DNA of 64,000 nt. Source: RGIG3178 sp963674495. GTDB taxonomy: Bacteria; Bacillota; Clostridia; Christensenellales; QAND01. The translations under genes and the position numbers were made by a program. Below the pieces are notes generated by a model. It searched no databases. It saw only the letters and a program-made list of their open reading frames with translations, and was not told where the DNA came from. Location: assembly GCA_963674495.2 (NCBI GenBank), contig CAXXLG010000002.1, positions 124,001-188,000 on the forward strand. The letters run 5' to 3'. Below, in pieces: positions 16,969 through 25,307 of the stretch; within the stretch, counting starts at the first letter, position 1, and each line of letters begins with the position of its first letter.

Positions 16969-17766
16969 TTGCAGAAAACTCAACGAATACCGCTTCAGGG
17001 TGTCCAAAACACACGGGACCTGGGCGGGCTTAGAACTATGGACGGAAAAACAATTTGCCCACACCGCCTCATCCGCAGCGGAAGACTGGATGGCCTGACA
17101 GAGGAAGATATGCGGATACTTCTGGATGAATACGATGTAAAAACCGTAGTGGATTTCCGTACGGACTCGGAGCGGGAGGAAACACCCGATCCCGACTTGG
17201 AAAACGTGACTATTTTGTTGCATTCGATTCTGGATGCAAGGGAAATGGGCGCCCTGCACAGCCATAAGTTCGCAGATTTGAAAACCCATAGCGCATTTGT
17301 GGATGCAATGCATGCAGGACTGATTGACCCGGACGAGTTTTTTGGCATTTTCTATCGGGGTCTGATCTCTTCGCCCCATGCCATTGAGAATTTCCGCGCC
17401 TTTTTTGAAACTCTGCTCAAACAGGAAACCGGCGCAGTCCTGTGGCACTGCACCGCGGGCAAGGACAGAACGGGCATTGCAACGGTGCTGCTGCTGTTTG
17501 CTCTTGGCGTTTCGCAGGAGGATATCCTGTATGATTACCTAATCACCAATACTTTTTTGAAATTCTATGTCCATCATACCGATCAGCCCAAGCTGGAAGG
17601 CAATGTGATCCCCATGCGTAAAAGACGGGGTGTGCAGGAATCGTATTTTGTAACAGCATTGGCTGCGATCAACGACAACTTCGGCAGCATGAAACAATAC
17701 CTAGAACAGCAGATGGGCCTTACACCACAAAAAATAGACCAGCTCAAAGCGCTGTACCTGCGCTGA
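16969..17766 (+). CDS. Tyrosine/serine protein phosphatase (Y_phosphatase3 family)
   Basis: A 265-residue protein of the PF13350 family, which includes IphP and LipA of Listeria. The N-terminal NTRDLGG motif and the P-loop H-C161-T-A-G-K-D-R167-T-G are present. The start is TTG 16969 with AAGGGG eight bases upstream; TGCTATAAT (16920-16928) is an extended -10 before it. Substrates can be phosphoproteins or phosphoinositides. There is no signal peptide, so it is cytosolic. It stands alone and ends at a strong hairpin. Confidence 0.92.
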   Translation: MQKTQRIPLQGVQNTRDLGGLRTMDGKTICPHRLIRSGRLDGLTEEDMRILLDEYDVKTVVDFRTDSEREETPDPDLENVTILLHSILDAREMGALHSHKFADLKTHSAFVDAMHAGLIDPDEFFGIFYRGLISSPHAIENFRAFFETLLKQETGAVLWHCTAGKDRTGIATVLLLFALGVSQEDILYDYLITNTFLKFYVHHTDQPKLEGNVIPMRKRRGVQESYFVTALAAINDNFGSMKQYLEQQMGLTPQKIDQLKALYLR

Positions 17767-17786
17767 CCACATCGCATGAAGCACAA

Positions 17787-17816
17787 AAAGAACCGTCCAG
17801 ATGGACGGTTCTTTGT
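17787..17816. terminator. Terminator after the phosphatase gene
   Basis: AAAGAACCGTCC / GGACGGTTCTTT, a perfect 12-bp stem with loop AGAT, with T-rich sequence after it. It can also serve the convergent antiporter gene. Confidence 0.85.
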
Positions 17817-17901
17817 TTACGCGCGGTTTGTGCGGGATTATAAAGCAGATCCTTATTAACACGCTACGAACGCACAGCCCTGCACACCAGAATAATCGGG
17901 T

Positions 17902-19158
17902 TCAATCCATATTGTGTTGGTCGTGCAGCTCTCTGAGCTCCTGTTCCTGGAAATCGCCAACCAAAGAGCTTCCCACAATCTCCGCTTTACGAGAACAAAC
18001 AAGTTTAAGCAGAATGGGTGTCATGATGGCGGTTACGATGACCATGATGACGATTGGGCCAAAGAATATGCTGCTCATCAGACCCATCGCCGCACCTTTG
18101 TTGGCAACGATCAGCGCGACCTCGCCACGGGACACCATACCCACGCCGATCTGCACCGCTTCCTCGTTTTTATAGCCACACATCTTTGCGCCCAGACCGC
18201 AGCCCAGCGCTTTGGTTGCCATGGCCACCGCAAGCAGTATGGCGGAGAACAGGATGAGATTGCCCGTCATGTGAGGAAGCTCCACAGAAATGCCCACGCT
18301 GGCAAAGAACATCGGAGAGAGCAGCATATACGACAGCGTACCAAAACGCGCGGTCAGATATCTGGAACGCTGCGAGTTGCATATGATCAGTCCGGCGAGA
18401 TAGGCGCCCGTAATATCCGCCACACCGAAGAACCGTTCCGCCGCAAAGCTTAGAAGCAGGCAGAACGAAAAAGCAAGTATGACGTAGCGCCGCTTGTCCC
18501 GGTTGTCACGGCTGATGTAGAAGGTATAGAATTTATAAAACGCAAAGCCCGCCACGCCGGCAAAAACAAAGAACAAAAAGATCTTTGCCACAACAACCAC
18601 AACGCTGACGCTTGGATCGGTAAAGCTTGTGATGACCGTCAGTGCGATAATGCCAAGGATATCGTCGATCAACGCCGCGCCTAGAATGGCGCTGCCCACG
18701 CGTGTATCCAGTTTTCCAAGCTCCTTGAGCGTCTCCACCGAAATACTGACCGATGTGGCCGTTAATATAACGCCGATGAACAAATTCTCCAGAAATACGC
18801 TGGCGCCGCCCTGCACAAGATCGCCGCGGTTGAAAAGCATTGCAACGCCAAATCCGCCCGCCAGCGGTAGCACAACGCCCATAATGGCGATGATCAAAGA
18901 AGCCTTCCCGGCTTTTTTCAGTTCCGAGAGGTTTGTTTCCAAACCGGCGTTGAACATCAGTATGATGACGCCCAGCTCAGCCACCTGCTTGATGAAGTTG
19001 GTTTCGTGCAGAATGTTCAATACCGCCGGGCCAAGTATTACGCCAGCCAACAGCGCGCCGACCACCTGCGGCATTTGCAGCCGCCGCGTGAATATCCCTA
19101 AGAATTTCGTGCTGAGTAATATCAGCGCGATGTCGAACAAGTAATGGTATGACAACAT
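17902..19158 (-). CDS. CPA2-family cation:proton antiporter (KefB/NapA-like)
   Basis: A 418-residue membrane protein with 11-13 hydrophobic segments. Features of the Na+/H+ exchanger fold of CPA2 include 'LAGVILGPAVL' early on, 'LGVIILMFNAGLE', and 'GAALIDDILGI', where the D-D pair is the ion site. The start is ATG 19158 with GGGAG ten bases upstream. The family exchanges Na+ or K+ for protons and works in pH and ion homeostasis. No TrkA-N/RCK domain is attached. With KtrAB and two rotary ATPases it adds to the ion-handling genes in this window. Confidence 0.9.
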   Translation of the reverse strand: MLSYHYLFDIALILLSTKFLGIFTRRLQMPQVVGALLAGVILGPAVLNILHETNFIKQVAELGVIILMFNAGLETNLSELKKAGKASLIIAIMGVVLPLAGGFGVAMLFNRGDLVQGGASVFLENLFIGVILTATSVSISVETLKELGKLDTRVGSAILGAALIDDILGIIALTVITSFTDPSVSVVVVVAKIFLFFVFAGVAGFAFYKFYTFYISRDNRDKRRYVILAFSFCLLLSFAAERFFGVADITGAYLAGLIICNSQRSRYLTARFGTLSYMLLSPMFFASVGISVELPHMTGNLILFSAILLAVAMATKALGCGLGAKMCGYKNEEAVQIGVGMVSRGEVALIVANKGAAMGLMSSIFFGPIVIMVIVTAIMTPILLKLVCSRKAEIVGSSLVGDFQEQELRELHDQHNMD

Positions 19159-19710
19159 AACAAAGAACTCCCGTATATTTTTTCGGCGCAATCGATCCTA
19201 AAACGCTGTCCCCCAGTATAGTAATTGTTTGAAAAAATTTCAATGGTAGTATTAATGCGTTTGGTTTTGTTGATGGTACAATCGTGATTGAATACAAAAA
19301 TATTTGTTCCATGTTTAATTCCATTTGCCATTGGATGCGGGAAAACAAGCCGTTCGGTTGGCCCGCCTGTTAAATTTGACAATCATTTCTGTTGTCTGCT
19401 AAGGGGTACGGCCGTGCCTAAAGGCACTATCTGCCATGGGGTATTTGCCCGGATCAATTCCCGGATCAATTCCCGGATTATCGTCTCCGTAAAAACAAGC
19501 CGTTTATTGAGGGTTCCGAAATGCATCGTGCCATCTGTCCCGCACAAAGCGGCGTATACAGTTGGAAGTTCCAAAAGGCGGAAAACTTCTCCTCTGTTTC
19601 ACTTCTAAACATTGGCCGTGTAAAACAGCCGCGGGTTTCCAAGGGGCTGCCCCCTAACCTTGCTTGGGCGGTGGGCGGGTTTAGACAATCACGCTCTGTA
19701 CAGTCCTGCA
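19159..19710. other. Intergenic region with tandem and dispersed repeats
   Basis: It holds 2.5 tandem copies of CCCGGATCAATT at about 19447-19476 and the dispersed GC motif at 19659-19690. Several short frames cross it, but none has a ribosome binding site or family signature. Confidence 0.45.
19659..19690 (+). repeat. Dispersed motif, copy 2
   Basis: GGGCGGTGGGCGGG followed by TTTAGACAATC, preceded by CTTGCTT and an AGGGGCTGCCCCCT hairpin at about 19642-19655. Confidence 0.5.
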
Positions 19711-20217
19711 TCAAACACCATTGTAGGCAGCGAACACTTCCAAATAGTAATCAAGCGCAGGATGAAGGTTTTCGCTTTCAAACAACGCGCATATCTCGTC
19801 TTCCGTCATCCATTTTGCATCGATCACCTCACTTCCCTGCAAAACAAGATCGCGGATTTGTGCATCTGAATGGAACAGCCACACGTCGTAATAATCATGA
19901 AAGCGTTCACGGCGCACGCTTTTGATAAGTCGGCCGTTTTTGGCATCAAGACACAATCCAAGCTCTTCCTCAACTTCCCGCAGCGCGCCCTGTAGACTTG
20001 TCTCCCCCGATAGCACCGATCCGCCCGTACTTTCCCAAAATAGCGGAAACAGCTTATCCAAATGCCTTTTGGACATAAGGTATTCTCCTGCCCGGTTCAC
20101 AACCCATACCTGCACGACCAGATGATACTGTCCATCCTGCATTCTCCCCGTCCCGCGCTCATGTAACAAACCCGTCTTGCGGCGGTTCTCATCATACACA
20201 TCCCACAGCTCGGCCAT
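19711..20217 (-). CDS. NUDIX hydrolase
   Basis: A 168-residue protein. The Nudix box is complete: G-G with Gx5E and the REVEEELG metal-binding core at about residues 65-87. The N-terminal WDVYDENRRKTG is typical of the IDI-like/YfcD Nudix subgroup, whose members hydrolyse nucleoside-diphosphate derivatives. There is no signal peptide. The next gene, a GNAT acetyltransferase, ends only 39 bases upstream of this start on the same strand, so they may form an operon. The substrate is not identifiable. Confidence 0.9.
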   Translation of the reverse strand: MAELWDVYDENRRKTGLLHERGTGRMQDGQYHLVVQVWVVNRAGEYLMSKRHLDKLFPLFWESTGGSVLSGETSLQGALREVEEELGLCLDAKNGRLIKSVRRERFHDYYDVWLFHSDAQIRDLVLQGSEVIDAKWMTEDEICALFESENLHPALDYYLEVFAAYNGV

Positions 20218-20256
20218 ACCGTCACCCCGAAAAGTATTCTATAAAATATCATACTC

Positions 20257-20709
20257 CTATTCGATCCACTGCACAAACGCCGTCTTATCCTGGCTGTTGT
20301 ATCCCGCCCGCTCGTAGAAGAGCAGTGTACCTTCCTGTTTCGATCCCGTCATCAGCATCATTTTATAGCAATTCGCCTGCTGCGCCACAGCTTTCGCATG
20401 ATTCAAAACCGCCGAAGCATAGCCTTTGTTTCTGTGTCTTTCATCCGTCACAACGTTTTCAATCAGTGCGTATGGCCGCTGGTTGTGCGTCAGGTTTTGC
20501 ACTACAATCAAAACGCAGGAAGAAACGATGCAGCCATCCACGACCCCTACAATGATAAAATGCCCCTCGGCGCTTCGGATACGCTGCCATACCGCACGTA
20601 CGCGCCCGTCGATTTCCGGCATCGGGCTGTCGTGCCCGTGATCAGTGAGTTGCGTATACAACTTAAGAATATCTGCCAAGTCATTTCCATCCGCAATTCT
20701 AATTTCCAT
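20257..20709 (-). CDS. GNAT-family N-acetyltransferase
   Basis: A 150-residue GNAT protein. The start IRIADGNDLADILKLY is typical, motif A (VVTDERHRNKGYASAVL) carries the acetyl-CoA pyrophosphate loop (R-x-x-G-Y-A), and LFYERAGY closes motif B. It lies between the UvrA2-like gene and the NUDIX gene on the same strand. The acceptor is unknown. Confidence 0.9.
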   Translation of the reverse strand: MEIRIADGNDLADILKLYTQLTDHGHDSPMPEIDGRVRAVWQRIRSAEGHFIIVGVVDGCIVSSCVLIVVQNLTHNQRPYALIENVVTDERHRNKGYASAVLNHAKAVAQQANCYKMMLMTGSKQEGTLLFYERAGYNSQDKTAFVQWIE

Positions 20710-20793
20710 ATCTGCTTCCTCACTGTGAAAACAATCAACATCTTCGTCCCGGACGATTTCAATTTGTTTTTCTCTTTTGACGCAATCAACGAA

Positions 20794-23094
20794 TCACTTT
20801 GGTTCGGTGTCAATATTCAATTGCATCAGCTCTTTTAAAAACCGTCCCGTAATCGAGTTTGCATTTTCGGCAATCGATTCAGGGGTACCTTCTGCAACTA
20901 TTGTTCCACCTTGATCCCCTCCGCCCGGGCCTAAATCAATGATCCAATCAGCATTTCTGATAAAAGTCAAGTTGTGTTCTATCACAAGCACAGTGTTTCC
21001 ATTTTCTACCAATTCATTGAGTAGGTTGAGCAATTTTTCAATGTCGGCAAAATGCAAGCCCGCTGTCGGTTCATCCAAAATATAAATCTCACCTTTTTTG
21101 TAAAGCTGACCTGCGAGTTTCAATCTTTGCGCCTCTCCGCCGGAGAAAGTATCGTGGCTCTGTCCAAGCTCAACATAGCCAAGACCCACTTTGATCAATG
21201 TTTTAATTCTCTGTCTGATCATTTTATCATCAAAATAATCCAGGCATTCATCCACTGTCATTTTCAATATTTCGTGAATGTTCTTCCCTCTGTATCTATA
21301 AGCCAGCGTTTCATTCCTGTACCTTTTTCCCAAACAGGTCTCGCATTTCACAGTGACATCTCCCATGAAGTGCATATCAATTTTCTTATAGCCAAGGCCC
21401 TTGCAATCCGGGCAAGCGCCCCTGCTGTTAAAGGAAAATATCGATTTGCTTACACTGTTTTCCTTTGCAAATAAATCTCTGATCCTGTCAAATATACCGA
21501 TGTATGTCGCTATATTTCCTCTAGCCGTTCCCGACATGGATTTTTGGTCGACAACAATCACTTTATCTTTAAATTTCCTTGCAAACACATCGATTAATAG
21601 CGAGCTTTTACCCGAACCGGAAACCCCGGTGAAAGCGCACAGTAAACCAAGCGGTATACGGCAATTGATGTCTTTAAGGTTGTTAACATGGGCGTTTCGA
21701 ATCTCCATGTATCCGCTCGGCTTCCTCCTGTTATGATTTATCTGGAGCAGGCTTTTATTTTTTAGGTACCTACCTGTTATGGAATTAACGTCATTGGTAA
21801 AATCGTACATATTACCACATGTAACGATCCTGCCTCCATTCCTGCCCGCCTGAGGACCCAGTTCAATCATATAATCGGCGATTTCCATTATTGTTTCGTC
21901 GTGTTCGATTGCAACGATTGTGTTACCCTGATCCCTTAAACCCTTGAGTATCCTGATAATATTCTCGCAATCGTAACGATGCAATCCGGATGTCGGCTCA
22001 TCCAAAATGTAGATCATCTCAATCAGATCGTTCCCCATTTCCCTGCCCAGTTTCAATCGTTGGGCTTCTCCGCCCGAGAGCGTATCCAGACTTCGATTCA
22101 GGGACAGATAACCAAGTTTTACATCAGCCAGACATTTTGATGTTTCAAGGATTCGGCGTATGAGTTCGCCCGCTTGCGGGATATCAAGCCTGCCAATTTC
22201 ATCGATAAACCCGGTAATTTCCATATTTGAGTAATCGCCGATACTTTTTCCTCTTATTTTTGATTGAAGTATTTCTTGTTTCAATCGGCCTCCCAAACAT
22301 TCTGAACAAGACCGCTGCACCAAATAAGGCCTGTCCGTTTTTTCTTTCCTCTTTGAAATTCCTCTTAAATCTCCAGCGCGCTTTAGCAATCGCGTAATGA
22401 TTCCTTCATGACTAAACCTTTGTACAAACCCTTGATCCTGATTGCTCAATTCTATTCGTGGCGTGTATAGGAGCAAAAACAACTCATCTTTGGAGAAATT
22501 CTTGATTGGCTTATCAACATCGATTTTTCTCGATGATTCAATGATGTTGTACAGCCGCGCGCCCGGTTTATAGTTATTGTGATTAACAGCACCCTCGGCC
22601 AAGGTTTTTTCGAAATCGATGATCGTATCGGGATCGATCGTAAACTCCAGTCCAATGCCCTTACATTTTGGACAGGCGCCCTTCGGATTATTAAACGAAA
22701 AATGGCCTGCGCTTAGGTTTGGAATGGAACCGAAACGGGAAAATAGCAATCTTAAATATGTATATATTTCTGTTGCAGTACCAACCGTGGACCGAGGATT
22801 CCCCCGCAATTGCTTTTGGTCAATTGATATGGATGGGGACAGATTCATTATACCCTCAACATCCGGTCTTTTTGTCCTTTTGAGAAATCTGGCGGCATAA
22901 GCGCTGACGGATTCCAAAAACTGTCGCTGGCTTTCACTGTAAAGGATATTGTAGGCAAGCGTTGATTTCCCGGAACCGGAAACTCCCACCAGACAAGTAA
23001 TCTGATTTCTGGGAATCTCAACAGTGATATTCTTCAGATTATTTTCTCTGGCGCCTACAATTTTAATATATTTGTTTGAGCTCTTTACGTTCAT
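20794..23094 (-). CDS. UvrA-like ABC ATPase (UvrA2/DrrC type)
   Basis: A 766-residue tandem ABC ATPase. Walker A motifs GVSGSGKST (37-45) and GVSGSGKSS (near 490), two LSGGE/FSGGE signatures and two DEPT Walker B motifs are present. Zinc-finger cysteines remain (CPKC, CSEC, CPDC, CETC). It is about 175 residues shorter than housekeeping UvrA, and the N-terminal insertion that binds UvrB appears to be missing. This is the build of UvrA2/DrrC proteins, linked to tolerance of DNA-binding drugs. No UvrB or UvrC gene is nearby. It is AT-richer than genes to its left and marks the start of the island. Confidence 0.9.
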   Translation of the reverse strand: MNVKSSNKYIKIVGARENNLKNITVEIPRNQITCLVGVSGSGKSTLAYNILYSESQRQFLESVSAYAARFLKRTKRPDVEGIMNLSPSISIDQKQLRGNPRSTVGTATEIYTYLRLLFSRFGSIPNLSAGHFSFNNPKGACPKCKGIGLEFTIDPDTIIDFEKTLAEGAVNHNNYKPGARLYNIIESSRKIDVDKPIKNFSKDELFLLLYTPRIELSNQDQGFVQRFSHEGIITRLLKRAGDLRGISKRKEKTDRPYLVQRSCSECLGGRLKQEILQSKIRGKSIGDYSNMEITGFIDEIGRLDIPQAGELIRRILETSKCLADVKLGYLSLNRSLDTLSGGEAQRLKLGREMGNDLIEMIYILDEPTSGLHRYDCENIIRILKGLRDQGNTIVAIEHDETIMEIADYMIELGPQAGRNGGRIVTCGNMYDFTNDVNSITGRYLKNKSLLQINHNRRKPSGYMEIRNAHVNNLKDINCRIPLGLLCAFTGVSGSGKSSLLIDVFARKFKDKVIVVDQKSMSGTARGNIATYIGIFDRIRDLFAKENSVSKSIFSFNSRGACPDCKGLGYKKIDMHFMGDVTVKCETCLGKRYRNETLAYRYRGKNIHEILKMTVDECLDYFDDKMIRQRIKTLIKVGLGYVELGQSHDTFSGGEAQRLKLAGQLYKKGEIYILDEPTAGLHFADIEKLLNLLNELVENGNTVLVIEHNLTFIRNADWIIDLGPGGGDQGGTIVAEGTPESIAENANSITGRFLKELMQLNIDTEPK

Positions 23095-23590
23095 ATGTTT
23101 AATCTTATCCTACATAATTTTGTTTTATCTATTTCCGATACTATGATAGCAAATCTTGTGAACCAAATCAATTTAGATGCTTGCTATTACCACAATGATC
23201 CGGGTTTAATCGCGCACCAATCTCTCCAAACGTCTTTAGCCCGTGCTTGCAACCGATCCAAACTGCCCACTTCGTTATGGATTTGTGCTTTGCTGGTGCC
23301 TGTACTAATCTCACGCTCACTGCGCTGCGCCCAAAAAAACCACCCCTGCGGGTGGCTCTTCTTGCCAAAATTGCTTCGACAAACTTGGGTGGGCATTTTG
23401 CGCATTTTGACATCATGGCACGATACAATTCAATTGAATACGTCAACTATTCAAACGCGCACTCCCTTCCCAATTCATTCGATTCCAAAAAATCCTCTCT
23501 GGATATCGCATTGGTTATTCCCAACATGATCAAACTCTCCGTCAGTATCCGTGCATATTCGGTGTTGGCGCACCCTTGCTTTTTCGGAAA
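23095..23590. other. Gap between UvrA2-like gene and small basic frame
   Basis: It has a CCACCC/GGGTGG hairpin at about 23338-23355 with A and T runs that resembles the tRNA-Ser terminator. Frames on both strands up to about 115 codons show no family signature. I see no gene I can support. Confidence 0.4.
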
Positions 23591-23689
23591 CTAGATTCGC
23601 TCTACAATCTTTTTAATTTCCAATTTGGCTTTAGGATTCCTTCTCATCATCCGCTTTAGCGTCTTGATTACTTTTTTTGATTTGTCCAT
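23591..23689 (-). CDS. Small basic protein (32 residues)
   Basis: A 32-codon frame from ATG 23689 with AAAGGAAG six bases upstream. The product is very basic (MDKSKKVIKTLKRMMRRNPK, then a short helix KLEIKKIVERI). It has no homologue I recognise. It lies alone between two larger genes on the same strand and could be a genuine small protein or a remnant of a longer one. Confidence 0.4.
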   Translation of the reverse strand: MDKSKKVIKTLKRMMRRNPKAKLEIKKIVERI

Positions 23690-23759
23690 CACAAGCTTCC
23701 TTTCAAAACTGTTATAAACACAAGAGTATTTTCTCAAGATTTGAGATGCCTTCTCTTTT

Positions 23760-24365
23760 TTATCGACCAGGCATAACGATTTGAATAGGCGTAAAATAGT
23801 ATGCGGGTTTTATTTTATTCTCCCAGTCTTTCAATTCACTGTTTTCCTTTACGCGTTTCAAACTGCGCAATAAGAATATCAATAGCGCAATCTCCATAGG
23901 TACAATCAGACCGATTGATATCAGTGATTCTATCAACGAACTGGTTAATATCGCACGAAATACAGAGCCGATCAAACCGATACAGGCCAGCATGTTCAAA
24001 GCGAGCCATAGACTGAACTTCAACGAAGCCGCCTTGTGAAGCATAAAACGCTGGTATGCACCGCATTTTTTGCATTGTTCTCTTTCCACGCAATTATATA
24101 TGCCTTTCTCAAGTTTGGATTTATGTTTGTCGATGTCAATTTGAACTTTATTTTCGGTCTCTTTGCCCATATCCGTGACAATTTTGTTTGTTATTTCATT
24201 GGTATAGGATTTGCTCCATTTCGCTTGATGATCATCGTTGCGACTACCAAATCCTACAATGGTTTTAACGGATATATTCGATGCTCCGCATTTCTCGCAC
24301 TCATATTCGATCACCGAATCACTTTTAGCTTTGATGCTCCAAACTCTATATTCATAACTGCTCAT
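23760..24365 (-). CDS. Zinc-ribbon membrane protein A
   Basis: About 201 residues from ATG 24365 (GTG 24371 is also possible). An N-terminal zinc ribbon has C-E-K-C near residue 25 and C-V-E-R-E-Q-C-K-K-C near 95. Two membrane helices follow (about 118-165), then a basic tail. The family is not recognised. It is the last of three same-strand genes (25213 to 23760) with gaps of 0-5 bases. Confidence 0.65.
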   Translation of the reverse strand: MSSYEYRVWSIKAKSDSVIEYECEKCGASNISVKTIVGFGSRNDDHQAKWSKSYTNEITNKIVTDMGKETENKVQIDIDKHKSKLEKGIYNCVEREQCKKCGAYQRFMLHKAASLKFSLWLALNMLACIGLIGSVFRAILTSSLIESLISIGLIVPMEIALLIFLLRSLKRVKENSELKDWENKIKPAYYFTPIQIVMPGR

Positions 24366-24370
24366 AATCA

Positions 24371-24691
24371 CTATTCTCCATCTCTATCCTTTATGTCCAT
24401 GGACACATGCCCCAACATATATTGCAGATTGTTAATCTGCGCTTTAAGCAGCTCCTTTTTTTGAATGTTCTGTACTGCCCATGCTTTAAGATACAACCTA
24501 TTATCCATGGTGTTAATAGCGATAAACGTTCTCGCGTTGCCATCAGCATAACTAAAACAATACGCAGCGTCATCAGGCTTCATGTCGATTAAAAAACAAT
24601 CTTCCTGAAGATCAAATTTTTTCGCCCATGTTTCGATAATGTCATCGACATCTTGATCCGGTTTAAAATCAAAATTCATCTTCACATCCAT
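24371..24691 (-). CDS. Unknown 106-residue cytosolic protein
   Basis: An acidic 106-residue protein with mixed alpha/beta character and a C-terminal amphipathic helix. It has no signal peptide, cysteine motif or recognised family; the overall look is a little like YbjN. It starts three bases after the stop of the preceding gene and ends one codon before the next, so the three are translationally coupled. Confidence 0.6.
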   Translation of the reverse strand: MDVKMNFDFKPDQDVDDIIETWAKKFDLQEDCFLIDMKPDDAAYCFSYADGNARTFIAINTMDNRLYLKAWAVQNIQKKELLKAQINNLQYMLGHVSMDIKDRDGE

Positions 24692-24694
24692 GGC

Positions 24695-25213
24695 CTATTT
24701 CAACTTAATGCCGGACCCCCGGAAAATCTCCGTTACCCATCCCTTTCTATATCCTTGGCTTTTCAACTCCAAAACAGTAGGGTATTTGTTCTTATATCCT
24801 TCTTTCTGTGTGTGTTCGGGGAATGTAGCATGGTAAACAACACTGCCAGCGACCAGCACCGCAAAACCAATGCTTGTAATGATCGGTGATATATACGCGA
24901 TTCCGAACATTGCCAAAACCAACGGTGTAAATATAAGAATCATCGAAACGGTATTGATGATTGTTTTTCTTTGATGAATGCTGTGGCATTTTTCACACCT
25001 TGGTATGTTGACATAAGTCTCATATGTCCTTTGAACTCTGTGAGAACTTGATGGAGCTGGCTTGGTGAGTTTGACACCGGCCCATTTACTTTTTTCCGCA
25101 GGAATCTCTTGCTTGCAAAACCAGCATTCTTTCTCCAGTGCATTCTTTTTATCAATCTGTGCTTGTTTTATCGCGTTGATTAAGTCCGATCCGTTTGTAA
25201 CCGCTTGACTCAT
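24695..25213 (-). CDS. Zinc-ribbon membrane protein B
   Basis: A 172-residue protein from ATG 25213, with AGGAGG seven bases upstream. C-W-F-C near 31 and C-E-K-C near 72 form a zinc ribbon, followed by two membrane helices (about 87-130) and a hydrophilic C terminus. It shares only the general plan with the protein at 23760. It begins the three-gene unit; the kinase operon's terminator lies just upstream. Confidence 0.7.
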   Translation of the reverse strand: MSQAVTNGSDLINAIKQAQIDKKNALEKECWFCKQEIPAEKSKWAGVKLTKPAPSSSHRVQRTYETYVNIPRCEKCHSIHQRKTIINTVSMILIFTPLVLAMFGIAYISPIITSIGFAVLVAGSVVYHATFPEHTQKEGYKNKYPTVLELKSQGYRKGWVTEIFRGSGIKLK

Positions 25214-25261
25214 GTTTATCCTCCTAATTCCATTGTTAAATAAAGGATAACACGAATAAAA

Positions 25262-25287
25262 CAAAAAAAAGTGAGCCCTCGGCTCAC
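25262..25287 (-). terminator. Terminator of the HTH-kinase operon
   Basis: GTGAGCC / GGCTCAC stem (25271-25277, 25281-25287). Minus strand: the stem is followed by eight T. It separates the kinase operon from the zinc-ribbon operon. Confidence 0.85.
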
Positions 25288-25307
25288 CCATTCAATACGC
25301 AATTGAT

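Noticed and set aside
19288..19608. 106-codon plus-strand frame and its antisense counterpart
   Set aside because: Crosses the 12-base tandem repeat; no start signal or domain.
23168..23594. Frames of 70-115 codons on both strands
   Set aside because: No ribosome binding site, no family match, and a hairpin in the middle.
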